Source: an uncultured Helicobacter sp. (GTDB lineage: Bacteria; Campylobacterota; Campylobacteria; Campylobacterales; Helicobacteraceae). From it: a stretch of 64,000 nucleotides of DNA. How positions within the stretch are numbered: position 1 is the first letter of the stretch; each line of letters begins with the position of its first letter. The notes below the pieces were generated by a model that was given only the letters and a program-made list of their open reading frames with translations, was not told the origin of the DNA and did no database searches. This document shows, piece after piece, positions 27,766-36,291 of this stretch. The translations under genes were made by a program, and so were the position numbers. The stretch spans positions 1-64,000 of the forward strand of contig CASFYB010000002.1 of the NCBI GenBank assembly GCA_949298825.1. The letters are read 5' to 3'.

Positions 27766-28140
27766 ATGCAAATTATTGCTACAAATGAAGCACCAGCGGC
27801 TATCGGACCATATTCTCAAGCTATCGTGCATAATGGTATGCTCTATACTTCAGGACAGATCCCGCTTGATAAGAATGGCAACTTTGTAGGTGGGGATATT
27901 ACTGCTCAGACTAAACAGGTATTAAGCAACCTTAAAGCCGTCTTTGATGCAGCAGGCGCTAAGCCTAGTTCAGTGATCAAAACGACAGTTTTTTTAGCAG
28001 ATATGAATGATTTTGCTGCATTTAATGGGGTATATGAGGAATTTTTTGGTACTCATCGCCCAGCAAGAAGCTGCATTGCTGTAAAAACTTTGCCCAAAAA
28101 CTCTCTTGTAGAGATTGAATGCATAGCAAAGATTGATTAA
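27766..28140 (+). CDS. ridA: RidA family enamine/imine deaminase
   Basis: 124 residues, YjgF/YER057c/UK114 fold. It hydrolyses reactive 2-aminoacrylate-type intermediates from PLP enzymes. Visible: [12 protein letters not shown] near the N-terminus, [10 protein letters not shown], and the conserved arginine and glutamate of [13 protein letters not shown] and SLVEIECIA. It has its own promoter and a TAAGGAG ribosome site. Confidence 0.92.
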   Translation: MQIIATNEAPAAIGPYSQAIVHNGMLYTSGQIPLDKNGNFVGGDITAQTKQVLSNLKAVFDAAGAKPSSVIKTTVFLADMNDFAAFNGVYEEFFGTHRPARSCIAVKTLPKNSLVEIECIAKID

Positions 28141-28155
28141 GTTATCAAACTTTGC

Positions 28156-28161
28156 TATAAT
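28156..28161 (+). promoter_or_regulatory. -10 element of rplU-rpmA
   Basis: TATAAT at 28156-28161, 42 bp before the rplU ATG. Confidence 0.6.
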
Positions 28162-28203
28162 AAAGCTTCGCTTTTTGCGATTATTGAAAAATAAGGAATA
28201 GCC

Positions 28204-28515
28204 ATGTATGCAATTTTTAAGAATGGAGGCAAGCAATACAAGGTCCAAGAAGGAAGTATCATCCTACTTGATAAAATGAGCCTTGAGCCAAAGTCAAAGG
28301 TTACCTTTGAAGAGGTAATGATGGTGGTTTCTGATAAGGATTCTAAGATTGGCACCCCTTTTATCAGTGGTGCTAAGATCCAAGCAGAGGTCATCAATGA
28401 AGGTCGTGGAAAGAAAGTGATTACTTTCAAAAAACGTAGAAGAAAAGATAGTAAAACTAAAAGAGGTTTTAGACGCGATTTTACACGCGTTAGGATCCTC
28501 AAGATAGAAGCCTAA
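28204..28515 (+). CDS. rplU: 50S ribosomal protein L21
   Basis: 103 residues, normal L21 length. It begins [17 protein letters not shown] and contains the basic [15 protein letters not shown] stretch that contacts 23S rRNA. It is followed after 10 bp by rpmA, the usual pairing. Confidence 0.97.
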   Translation: MYAIFKNGGKQYKVQEGSIILLDKMSLEPKSKVTFEEVMMVVSDKDSKIGTPFISGAKIQAEVINEGRGKKVITFKKRRRKDSKTKRGFRRDFTRVRILKIEA

Positions 28516-28525
28516 GGAGTAAAGT

Positions 28526-28780
28526 ATGGCACACAAGAAAGGTCAAGGTAGTACCCAAAATAATCGCGATTCTGCTGGTCGCCGCTTAGGTGTGAAGAAG
28601 TTTGGTTCTCAATTTGTCCGTGCAGGAAATATCATCATCCGTCAGCGTGGTACAAAAGTACACCCTGGTGAAAATGTAGGTATGGGCAAGGATCATACGA
28701 TTTTCGCTCTTATTGATGGTGTGGTAAAATTCCAGCAAAAGACAAAAGATAGAAAGAAAGTTTCTGTCATCCCTGCATAA
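28526..28780 (+). CDS. rpmA: 50S ribosomal protein L27
   Basis: 84 residues. The N-terminus [16 protein letters not shown] reaches towards the peptidyl-transferase centre, and [21 protein letters not shown] is the family core. It begins with MAHKKG and has no cleavable extension of the Firmicute type. Confidence 0.97.
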   Translation: MAHKKGQGSTQNNRDSAGRRLGVKKFGSQFVRAGNIIIRQRGTKVHPGENVGMGKDHTIFALIDGVVKFQQKTKDRKKVSVIPA

Positions 28781-28789
28781 TTTGCTTTA

Positions 28790-28821
28790 ACCCCATATCC
28801 GCTTAGCGGATCTTGTGGGGT
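28790..28821 (+). promoter_or_regulatory. Leader hairpin that covers the ribosome site of the Yej-like permease gene
   Basis: ATCCGC (28797-28802) pairs with GCGGAT (28806-28811) across TTA. The outer ACCCCA (28790-28795) pairs with TGGGGT (28816-28821). The right outer arm is the likely Shine-Dalgarno, 6 bases before ATG 28828. It could be a terminator remnant for rplU-rpmA (there is no T-tract) or a translational control element. Confidence 0.5.
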
Positions 28822-28827
28822 GGATCA

Positions 28828-29850
28828 ATGAAGCATTCACAAAGTCTACTCTCTTATTATTTTCTAAGATTTAAAAGCCATAGGCGTGCTTATTTTTCTT
28901 TTATCGCCTTTATCGTCCTGTTTATTATTTCAAACCTCGCTGTATTTATTGCTAATGATAAACCCATAGCTATTTATTATCAGAAAAAGTGGTATTTCCC
29001 TATTTTTGTGGAGTATCCTGAGATCGTATTTGGCGGAGATTTTGAGACAGAGGCTCGCTATAGCGATGAATATGTAAAAAATCTTTTAAAAGATGCGTTT
29101 GTGCTTCATCCTTTGGTGAGATATAGTTATGATAGCATTGATTATAATTTAGATTCCCCAGCGCCTACATCTCCTAATTTAAAACATTGGCTAGGGACTG
29201 ATGAGATGGGTAGAGATGTGCTATCAAGACTGATTTATGCCTATAGGGTTTCTATTGATTTTGGGTTGTTGTTATGCTTTTTTAGCTTGATTATTGGTGT
29301 TTGTGTTGGCGCACTGCAGGGGTATTATGGTGGCAGGGTTGATCTTTTGGGTCAGCGTTTTGTAGAGGTTTGGAGTGGTGTACCACTTTTATTTTTGCTC
29401 ATCATCATTTCAAGTTTTATTGAGCCAAATTTTTGGTGGATATTAGCCTTGGTGCTGGCATTTTCATGGATGAGTATTGTTGGGGTGGTGAGGGCAGAGT
29501 TTTTAAGACATAGGAATGCAGATTATATCAAGATTGCCAAAACCCTTGGTGTGAGTACAGTTAGGATCATCTTTACACATCTTTTGCCAAATGCCATGGT
29601 TTCTGCAGTGACTTATGCGCCTTTTGTGATGGTTGGGGGGATTGGCATTTTGATGAGCTTGGATTTTCTGGGGTTTGGTATGGAAGTGGGGAGTGCGTCT
29701 TTAGGGGAGCTATTAGAGCAGGGTAAAAATAATCTCTCTTCCCCGCATCTGGCTTTGGTTGGATTTATAGCCAGTGCATTTTTGCTATCTATACTTGTGT
29801 TTATTGGCGAGGGGATAAGATTTATGCTTAGCGAGAAAAGAGGAAAGTGA
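28828..29850 (+). CDS. Peptide ABC transporter permease, YejE/DppC type
   Basis: 340 residues from ATG 28828 (a TTG five codons upstream lies in the hairpin arm). It has one N-terminal and five C-terminal membrane helices. The long periplasmic segment includes PNLKHWLGTDEMGRDVLSR, the DppC/YejE signature, and the coupling motif is around DYIKIAKTLGVSTVRIIF. It overlaps the ATPase gene by 4 bp. No YejB-like partner or binding protein is nearby, so the transporter must be completed from another locus. Confidence 0.85.
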   Translation: MKHSQSLLSYYFLRFKSHRRAYFSFIAFIVLFIISNLAVFIANDKPIAIYYQKKWYFPIFVEYPEIVFGGDFETEARYSDEYVKNLLKDAFVLHPLVRYSYDSIDYNLDSPAPTSPNLKHWLGTDEMGRDVLSRLIYAYRVSIDFGLLLCFFSLIIGVCVGALQGYYGGRVDLLGQRFVEVWSGVPLLFLLIIISSFIEPNFWWILALVLAFSWMSIVGVVRAEFLRHRNADYIKIAKTLGVSTVRIIFTHLLPNAMVSAVTYAPFVMVGGIGILMSLDFLGFGMEVGSASLGELLEQGKNNLSSPHLALVGFIASAFLLSILVFIGEGIRFMLSEKRGK

Positions 29851-31328
29851 TGCAAGAGCCAAAACCCTTTTTGCTTGAAGTGCGAGCGCTAGAGGCTGGA
29901 TTTAGCAGTGGCTTTAGATTAGAAGGGATAGACTTTAGGCTTAATGAGGGAGAGTTTTTAGGCATTGTAGGGGAATCTGGCAGTGGTAAAAGCTTATTGT
30001 GCAAGCTTATCTTGGGTCTATCAGGGATGCTTGGATGCAGGATAGATAGAGGAGAGATTAGAGTTTTTGGTAAAAATATCTTAGAAAAAAAGGATCTAAA
30101 ATCATATCTTAGAAAGCAGATTGCCTATATTCCGCAAAATTGTTTTGATGCGCAAAATCCTCTTAAAAAAATCAAAGTCCAGTTTTTAGAAACCTTAAAG
30201 CTTGCCTATCCTAATATGGATAAAAAAAGCCTAGAGGCAAAAATGATCCAATCTCTTAAAGAGGTTAGGCTAGATCCTGCGCTTTTGGATCGATATCCTT
30301 TTGAGCTATCAGGTGGGCAAAATTCAAGGATTTTGATTTTGCAAAATATCTTAAAGGCACCAGATATTTTGATTTGTGATGAGCCTACAACAGCGCTTGA
30401 CCCAAAGGTGCAAAAAAAGATTCTGGATTTTTTATTTACAGAAGCAAAGAAAAATAATATTGCTGTGATTTTTATCACTCATGATATTGAGTTATTAAGG
30501 GGGTATGTAGAGAGGGTGGCTGTGATGCAAAATGGAAGGATGATTGAGCAAAATGAGATTAATAAGCTTTTTTCCTCCCCTAAAATGCCTTATACAAAGC
30601 TGCTACTTGATTCTATTAAACTGCCTAAAAAAGCATCAAAGCCAGATAAAAAAAAGGTGCTTAGTATAAATGGGCTTTGTGCATGGAGCGAAAAAAAGGG
30701 ACTTTTTACTACGCGTAAGAAAGGTTTGGTCTGTGATGTGAGTTTTGATTTATATCAGAGAGAGATTTTAGGAGTGATTGGGGAATCTGGTAGCGGAAAA
30801 AGTAGTCTTATGCTTGCTTTGATGAATCTTATTAAAAGAAGTGGGAGAGTGGACCTTTTGCTTGGGGAGGATGAGTTTTATAAAAAAGTGCAGATTGTCT
30901 TGCAAAACCCTTTTGCTTCGCTTAATCCCAGATGGAAAGTAGAATCTATATTAAAAGAGGCAAGCCATCTTGGCAAAAAGATAGATTATCTTAAGAGCTT
31001 GGAAGATGTGGGATTGAAAAAAGATATTTTGGATCGATATCCTTTTGAGCTATCAGGTGGCGAGGCACAGAGAGTGGCTATTGCTAGGGCTTTGTGTGTG
31101 AGGCCAGAGATCTTGCTTTTAGATGAGCCTACAGCCGCGCTAGATAAAAGTACGCAAAAAAAGATTCTAGAACTTTTGCTTGTTTTGCAGCAAGAATACA
31201 ATCTTGCATATATTTTTGTCACCCATGATTATCACATTGTTGATGCAATTTGTGATAGAGTGATGGTCATAGAATCTGCATGTATAAAAGAAATTATTGA
31301 TATTTCAGATTTTAGGGTTAGGTTTTGA
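29847..31328 (+). CDS. Peptide ABC transporter ATPase with two ABC domains, YejF type
   Basis: 493 residues holding two complete nucleotide-binding domains. The first has GESGSGKSLLCKLI and Walker B ILICDEPTTALD; its signature reads ELSGGQNSRILI. The second has GESGSGKSSLMLAL, signature LSGGEAQRVAIARAL and ILLLDEPTAALD. Fusion of the DppD- and DppF-like halves is the YejF arrangement, linked in other bacteria to uptake of short peptides and microcin C. It overlaps both neighbours, so the unit is co-translated. Confidence 0.88.
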   Translation: MMQEPKPFLLEVRALEAGFSSGFRLEGIDFRLNEGEFLGIVGESGSGKSLLCKLILGLSGMLGCRIDRGEIRVFGKNILEKKDLKSYLRKQIAYIPQNCFDAQNPLKKIKVQFLETLKLAYPNMDKKSLEAKMIQSLKEVRLDPALLDRYPFELSGGQNSRILILQNILKAPDILICDEPTTALDPKVQKKILDFLFTEAKKNNIAVIFITHDIELLRGYVERVAVMQNGRMIEQNEINKLFSSPKMPYTKLLLDSIKLPKKASKPDKKKVLSINGLCAWSEKKGLFTTRKKGLVCDVSFDLYQREILGVIGESGSGKSSLMLALMNLIKRSGRVDLLLGEDEFYKKVQIVLQNPFASLNPRWKVESILKEASHLGKKIDYLKSLEDVGLKKDILDRYPFELSGGEAQRVAIARALCVRPEILLLDEPTAALDKSTQKKILELLLVLQQEYNLAYIFVTHDYHIVDAICDRVMVIESACIKEIIDISDFRVRF

Positions 31329-32602
31329 GAGGACTTTATATATTTTTATTTTTTTGTACTATGGTATTTGGTTATAGCATACAAAGCATTGATGCTAAGA
31401 TCAAAATCTCAAGCAAAGAAAAATATGTCAGACATACTATAGATCTTATCGCAGATGCACAAAAGCAAATGCGCTTTAGCTATCCTTTGAGTGAAGAGGC
31501 AGAGATCATACCGCTGCTTTTTAGCATCAAAGATAAGAGGTATCAAGTTTATTTGAAAAATAAGCGTGTGTATTTTAATATCCCCAATCTTAAAAAGGGT
31601 GAAAGATTGAGGATGATTATTTATTATAAAACGCTGAATAATCAGCAGTTTTTGCAAACCCAGCGCCTTTTTATCCCACATTTTAAAAATGCTTTTAATG
31701 CGAGTGTGAGCGTAGAGGTAGATAAGGACTGGGAGATTTTCTCGCATAATGCCTTTTTGAAGGGTCAGAAATACACTTGGCAGGGTAAGATCCATACAAA
31801 AGACTTTCAAGATTATCTCTGGCTATCTTTACGCGAGGCAAATTTTAAGATTGATGTGACTAATTATGTCTATAGTACGCAAAATATCTCTAGAATCAAT
31901 CTTGTGATGCCAAAGTATTTTAAAGATAGCGGGCTTAAGATAAAAAAGCTAAATTTTACTTCCACACCGCAGGCTAAAATCATCCAAAATACCAATAATA
32001 CGATGATAGCCTTTAGGGATATAAAGGCTAGGGACTTTAAAGTAGAGATGCATGCAGAGATCTCAAGCACCCTTTCTGAATCGCGCAAGCAATATCAGAA
32101 TCTAGATCCTAAAAATTTCCTTGGTACGCCAAAAAAGCATTTAGGGCTTTTGGCCAAAGAGATTATCGCTAAAAGTAAAGAGCCATCTTATATAGCGCTA
32201 GCTAAATGGCTGCATAGTCGTATCCGGTATGATGAGAGCTATATGGGTAAACATATGAGTAGTGAGCAGGTTTTAGCAAGCAATGTTGGGGTTTGTGAGC
32301 ATTATGCACAGGTTTATGCTGATATGTTAAATGCGATTAATATCCCTGCAGTATTTATCACTGGAGTGGGGTTTAACCCCTTTAAAAGGGCATTTGAATA
32401 TCATGCGTGGAATCTAGTATATATAGATTCTACATGGATTCCCATTGATGTGACTTGGGGGCTTTTTGATGGGATTTTGCCTGTATCTCATATCTTTTTT
32501 TATGTAGGTTACCAGCCGCTTTTGATGTATGAGACTTATGAGGTGAATATCTCATCTACCCATTCAGAGACAAAGCAGGATATTAAATTTATCCCCAAGT
32601 GA
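31325..32602 (+). CDS. Exported transglutaminase-like protein with an intact Cys-His-Asp set
   Basis: 425 residues from a TTG start overlapping the previous stop. A signal peptide (about 1-17, LFFCTMVFGYS) precedes about 250 residues of beta-rich sequence and a C-terminal transglutaminase core. The candidate catalytic Cys is in GVCEHYAQVYADML, the His in FEYHAWNLVYID, and the Asp in WIPIDVTWG. It probably acts in the periplasm on peptides or as a protease-like enzyme; the substrate is unknown. The operon with a peptide transporter suggests a link to peptide handling. Confidence 0.75.
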   Translation: MRGLYIFLFFCTMVFGYSIQSIDAKIKISSKEKYVRHTIDLIADAQKQMRFSYPLSEEAEIIPLLFSIKDKRYQVYLKNKRVYFNIPNLKKGERLRMIIYYKTLNNQQFLQTQRLFIPHFKNAFNASVSVEVDKDWEIFSHNAFLKGQKYTWQGKIHTKDFQDYLWLSLREANFKIDVTNYVYSTQNISRINLVMPKYFKDSGLKIKKLNFTSTPQAKIIQNTNNTMIAFRDIKARDFKVEMHAEISSTLSESRKQYQNLDPKNFLGTPKKHLGLLAKEIIAKSKEPSYIALAKWLHSRIRYDESYMGKHMSSEQVLASNVGVCEHYAQVYADMLNAINIPAVFITGVGFNPFKRAFEYHAWNLVYIDSTWIPIDVTWGLFDGILPVSHIFFYVGYQPLLMYETYEVNISSTHSETKQDIKFIPK

Positions 32603-32644
32603 TAAGAAAAAGCTAAATTAATAAAAGTTAAAGCAAAAATATTG

Positions 32645-32650
32645 TAGAAT
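32645..32650 (+). promoter_or_regulatory. -10 element of rpmE
   Basis: TAGAAT at 32645-32650, 32 bp before the rpmE ATG pair. Confidence 0.45.
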
Positions 32651-32682
32651 CTACAAAAATTTTATGTTAAAAAGGTTGAATG

Positions 32683-32886
32683 ATGAAAAAAGGTATCCAT
32701 CCTGAATACGTTCCTTGCAAGGTAACTTGCGTTACTAGTGGTAAGCAAATAGAGGTAATGAGCACCAAGCCAGAGTTAAGAATTGATATCTCTAGCTTCT
32801 GCCATCCTTTCTATACAGGTAGTGATAAGATTGCTGATGCTACAGGACGTGTTGAGCGCTTCAAACAAAAATATAACCTCAAATAA
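32683..32886 (+). CDS. rpmE: 50S ribosomal protein L31
   Basis: 67 residues from the second of two adjacent ATGs, which gives the usual MKKGIHPEY start and better spacing from AAAGG. Four cysteines would be needed for zinc; here PCKVTCV and a single SFCHPF are seen, so it may be a partly zinc-free form. It is first in the rpmE-rsmI-trmH-Cj0152c-Cj0151c block also seen in Campylobacter. Confidence 0.95.
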   Translation: MKKGIHPEYVPCKVTCVTSGKQIEVMSTKPELRIDISSFCHPFYTGSDKIADATGRVERFKQKYNLK

Positions 32887-32895
32887 TCCCTCCTC

Positions 32896-33759
32896 GTGCT
32901 TTATCTGCTACCTACACCTCTAGGGAATCTTAGGGATATCACCCTAAGGACGCTAGAGGTCCTTAGTGTGGCCGATGTGATATTATGCGAAGATACTCGC
33001 ATAGCTAAAAAGCTTTTGATGCTTTTATCTAGAGATGCATTTATCGCTACAAACTTTCCAAATATCAATGAACAAAAACCTATATTCTGCTTGCATTCTC
33101 ATAATGAAAAAACATTCTTGCAAGATGAGGTGTTTGCAAAACTGCAAATAGATTTACAAAATCAAACTGTCATTTACATGAGTGATGCTGGTATGCCATG
33201 TATCAGCGATCCTGGCACAAAGCTAATAGAATATGCTAGGGATAGGGGCATTAGGTATGATGCATTGCCTGGAGGTAGTGCAGTGGTGCTGGCTTATGCG
33301 ATGAGTGGTATGGATGGTGATGGGTTTATTTTTGGTGGTTTTTTGCCTCATAAAAGAGAGGAGCGCAGAAAATGTTTGATGGAATTTTTTGAGCGCTTGG
33401 ATATGGATAAAAAGATAAGAGTGGTTTTCTATGAAAGTCCGCATAGGATTTTAGATGCTTTGAAAGATGTTGCTTTTGTGGATAGTCAATGTCAGGTTTT
33501 TGCTATCAAAGAGATGACAAAGCTTAATCAAAAGTTTTTCCAAGGTAGGGTAGATAGGGTGCTAGAAGAGCTAGGATCTCAAAATATACAAGGAGAGTGG
33601 GTTTTGGTTTTAAAACCTCAAGAAAGATCTAAAGAGGTTTTGGGTTTATCAGAGATTAGACAGATGGATATCCCGCCCAAAATCAAGGCTAAGCTTATCG
33701 CTAAAATCAGTAATGAAGATGTAAAGACGATCTATCAAGAAATCATTAATGGCAAGTAA
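32896..33759 (+). CDS. rsmI: 16S rRNA (cytidine1402-2'-O)-methyltransferase RsmI
   Basis: 287 residues from a GTG start. It is a tetrapyrrole-methylase-fold enzyme. Visible: LYLLPTPLGNLRDIT, ILCEDTRIAKKLL, YMSDAGMPCISDPG, and FYESPHRILDAL. It starts 9 bp after rpmE and lies 9 bp before the next methyltransferase. Confidence 0.95.
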   Translation: MLYLLPTPLGNLRDITLRTLEVLSVADVILCEDTRIAKKLLMLLSRDAFIATNFPNINEQKPIFCLHSHNEKTFLQDEVFAKLQIDLQNQTVIYMSDAGMPCISDPGTKLIEYARDRGIRYDALPGGSAVVLAYAMSGMDGDGFIFGGFLPHKREERRKCLMEFFERLDMDKKIRVVFYESPHRILDALKDVAFVDSQCQVFAIKEMTKLNQKFFQGRVDRVLEELGSQNIQGEWVLVLKPQERSKEVLGLSEIRQMDIPPKIKAKLIAKISNEDVKTIYQEIINGK

Positions 33760-33768
33760 GGGGGTGCT

Positions 33769-34449
33769 ATGATAGTTTTTGGCAAGCAAAGTGTGCTATA
33801 TATTTTACAACATGCTCCAGATATTATTGAAGAGATTTATTTTTCCAAAGAGATTGAAAGGGGTATTTTTAATCAGTTTGCAAGGCTAAAAAAACCAATT
33901 TTAAAAATAGATAACAAAAAAGCACAAGCACTTGCTAAGGGAGGGAATCATCAAGGTTTTTTCCTCAAAATAAGGCCACCTCTATCAAGCAGTCTTGCAG
34001 ATATTAAAATGATGGATAGGATTGTGGTTTTGTGTGGCATCACAGATGTGGGGAATATAGGCTCGATTATACGTAGTGCTTATGCTTTAGGAATAGATGG
34101 CATTGTGCTTTGTGGGGTGAAAAATATAGCCTTAGAAGGAGTGTTTAGAAGCTCTGTTGGATCATTCTTGCATATGCCTTTTTGTATTGTGGAAAATGCC
34201 CTTGATGTGATTGCTACTTTTAAGGATGTGGGCATCAAGTGTTTGGGTGCAGATATGGATGGAGAGAGTATTGAGAGATATGAGGCAGATGGGAGATGGG
34301 CTTTATTTTTAGGAAATGAGGGTGATGGATTAGGGCGTAAAATTATGGGAAAACTTGATACAATATTAAGCATAAAGATGCGTGAGGGTTTCCATTCTCT
34401 AAATGTTGGGGTTGCTGCTGGAATCTTGATGTATGGTTTGAAAGGATAG
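33769..34449 (+). CDS. SpoU/TrmH-family RNA 2'-O-methyltransferase
   Basis: 226 residues. A short N-terminal substrate-binding domain is followed by a SPOUT knot domain with ITDVGNIGSIIRSAYALG, FLGNEGDGLGRKI and MREGFHSLNVGVAAGILMYG. It is probably the RlmB-type enzyme for 23S rRNA guanosine 2'-O methylation, though a tRNA target is possible. Confidence 0.88.
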   Translation: MIVFGKQSVLYILQHAPDIIEEIYFSKEIERGIFNQFARLKKPILKIDNKKAQALAKGGNHQGFFLKIRPPLSSSLADIKMMDRIVVLCGITDVGNIGSIIRSAYALGIDGIVLCGVKNIALEGVFRSSVGSFLHMPFCIVENALDVIATFKDVGIKCLGADMDGESIERYEADGRWALFLGNEGDGLGRKIMGKLDTILSIKMREGFHSLNVGVAAGILMYGLKG

Positions 34450-34451
34450 AT

Positions 34452-35396
34452 ATGGATTGTTTGGAAAAATTACAGCAAATTGGCATTAAAAAGATCAACC
34501 AAGAGACACGTATTTCTGTTGGCGTGCTGGAAAATATTTTAGAAAAGCGTTTTGATAAGATTCAGCGTGTATGGGTAGTGGGCTTTTTGCCAATTTTAGA
34601 GCGTCAATATGGGGTGGATCTATCTTGGTGGCTAGAAGAATATGATGCCTATTATCTTGCGCATCAGGATGAAAAACAAGCTAGTGTTTATCGGATAAAA
34701 GAGCTAGAATTAGATACCCAGCGCCAAAAGTATGATAACTTTCAGAGCCTATTTCAGCGCTTTAGCATTAAAAAAGCATTAATTAGCATAGGTGTTTTGC
34801 TTTTGCTTGTATTGATGGTGTTTTTGTATAAGTTTTTTTCAGATTCAGAGAGTGAGAGTGTCGGGTATAGTATCGTAGAAGAGCATGGCATGGATGCTGA
34901 TGGGAATAAATCAGATATATACTCTCAGCTTGGTGTGAATGCTAATGAAAAAGAACCAGAGCCACTACCTCCACTCCCTATGCCAAAAGAAGGTGAAGTG
35001 ATGATCACTCCAAAGGGAGATCTATGGTTTCAAATCCTTAACCCCAATACTCAAGATAAGCAGGATAAGACGATCAAAGATACCTTGATCATGCCAATCC
35101 CAGAAGAGGGGACATTGATCATCTTTGGACATAAGGGCTTTAGCCTTACTTATAAAGATGGAAGCAAGGAGTATGATGGAGGAGGGCCTATCCGCTTTAT
35201 TGTTGAGAATGGTCGTTTGAGATATATTAAATACTCTGATTATATTAAAAAGCTGGGTATCACGCAGCCAAAAAGAGATTTTCAAGGTTCTGCAGATACG
35301 ACTTTAGAGGAAGCCACAGATGATGCTTCTAATGAGGTAAAGAATGAGGAGCAAACTGAAGAAAATACCAAAACAGAGGAAGATAGCTCAAATTAG
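34452..35396 (+). CDS. RodZ-like single-pass membrane protein (Cj0152c family)
   Basis: 314 residues. An N-terminal helix-turn-helix-like region of about 75 residues (QETRISVGVLENILEKRF) resembles the cytoplasmic part of RodZ. It is followed by a charged linker, a single membrane helix at about 113-130 and a periplasmic domain (LWFQILNPNT to RFIVENGRLRYIKYSDY) and an acidic, Glu/Thr-rich tail. A role in cell shape is an inference from the RodZ-like layout. It is co-located with the methyltransferases. Confidence 0.7.
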   Translation: MDCLEKLQQIGIKKINQETRISVGVLENILEKRFDKIQRVWVVGFLPILERQYGVDLSWWLEEYDAYYLAHQDEKQASVYRIKELELDTQRQKYDNFQSLFQRFSIKKALISIGVLLLLVLMVFLYKFFSDSESESVGYSIVEEHGMDADGNKSDIYSQLGVNANEKEPEPLPPLPMPKEGEVMITPKGDLWFQILNPNTQDKQDKTIKDTLIMPIPEEGTLIIFGHKGFSLTYKDGSKEYDGGGPIRFIVENGRLRYIKYSDYIKKLGITQPKRDFQGSADTTLEEATDDASNEVKNEEQTEENTKTEEDSSN

Positions 35397-35401
35397 GTTT
35401 T

Positions 35402-36235
35402 GTGATGAAAAAAGTTTTCTTATTTATCTTGGTTTTTTGCCTAGGCTTTGGTGCTACAGGTATCGAGCTACTAGATAAAAGAATTCGTAATTTTATAGGA
35501 GATGATGTCTATAGGGTCAACCAAAATTTTATTCAAAAAATTTTTCAAAATCCTGAAGATTTTTATGAGGATGGTTTTTTAAATCATAAAAAGATTTTAG
35601 AGACACTCAAAAATAATGGCCTATTAAAACTTAAGTTTGATTCTCCTAAAGAGGTTAATATTGTCTTTTCTTCACCCACAAGCCCTATTTTTCTCCTTCG
35701 TACGGTAAATAGTGTCTTAGCTTCGATGGGATATTCATACTTTGAGGTGAAAAAGGCCGAATATGATGAGGGGCTTTCTAGTATTGTTTTTGGCTTTATG
35801 AGTGAGTATATGATTGACCCTTTGATAGTTATTGAAGAGATGAATAAGCGCGGTTATATTTTCAACAATGTATTTAAGCTAAATGCACAGGCTTGGCAAT
35901 ATGATGTGACTTTGATTGATTCTAAAATAGGGAATGCTTATAATATTGATATTGGTGATAGCTTAGATTTAAAGGAAGTGGGAGGAGAGTATTGGTTGCA
36001 GATACCAGAAGTCTCTGGAAATATTAATATCACTACTAGAGTTTCTGATTGGAAGCCAAAGATTGTCTTTTTTGATAAAAATCTTCAGATCATTGATATT
36101 TTGAAAAAAGAATCCAGCGTCAAGAGTATTACTTTTAATGTGCTAAAAAATATACGCTTTATTTTAATATCTGATGTGCAAAATCCCATTGTGATTAAAA
36201 ATGGAATCAAAGTAGAGTTCAAGGGCTTTAAGTAG
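35402..36235 (+). CDS. Conserved periplasmic protein (Cj0151c-like)
   Basis: 277 residues with a signal peptide (VFLFILVFCLGFGATG, start at the second Met of MMKKV or the first). No known domain is visible. The mature part is acidic with beta-rich stretches near the C-terminus. It lies 5 bp behind the RodZ-like gene, so the two probably work together at the envelope. Confidence 0.65.
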   Translation: MMKKVFLFILVFCLGFGATGIELLDKRIRNFIGDDVYRVNQNFIQKIFQNPEDFYEDGFLNHKKILETLKNNGLLKLKFDSPKEVNIVFSSPTSPIFLLRTVNSVLASMGYSYFEVKKAEYDEGLSSIVFGFMSEYMIDPLIVIEEMNKRGYIFNNVFKLNAQAWQYDVTLIDSKIGNAYNIDIGDSLDLKEVGGEYWLQIPEVSGNINITTRVSDWKPKIVFFDKNLQIIDILKKESSVKSITFNVLKNIRFILISDVQNPIVIKNGIKVEFKGFK

Positions 36236-36256
36236 AGAAATAAAGATTAAAAAAGG

Positions 36257-36283
36257 AGATAATCAAGCCTAGCTTGATTATCT
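36257..36283 (-). terminator. Strong hairpin terminator of the Hof-like gene
   Basis: AGATAATCAAGC (36257-36268) pairs perfectly with GCTTGATTATCT (36272-36283) around CTA. On the minus strand it is followed by CTCCTTTTTT, so it should end the porin transcript. On the plus strand it has no T-tract. Confidence 0.8.
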
Positions 36284-36291
36284 AAAGAGGC

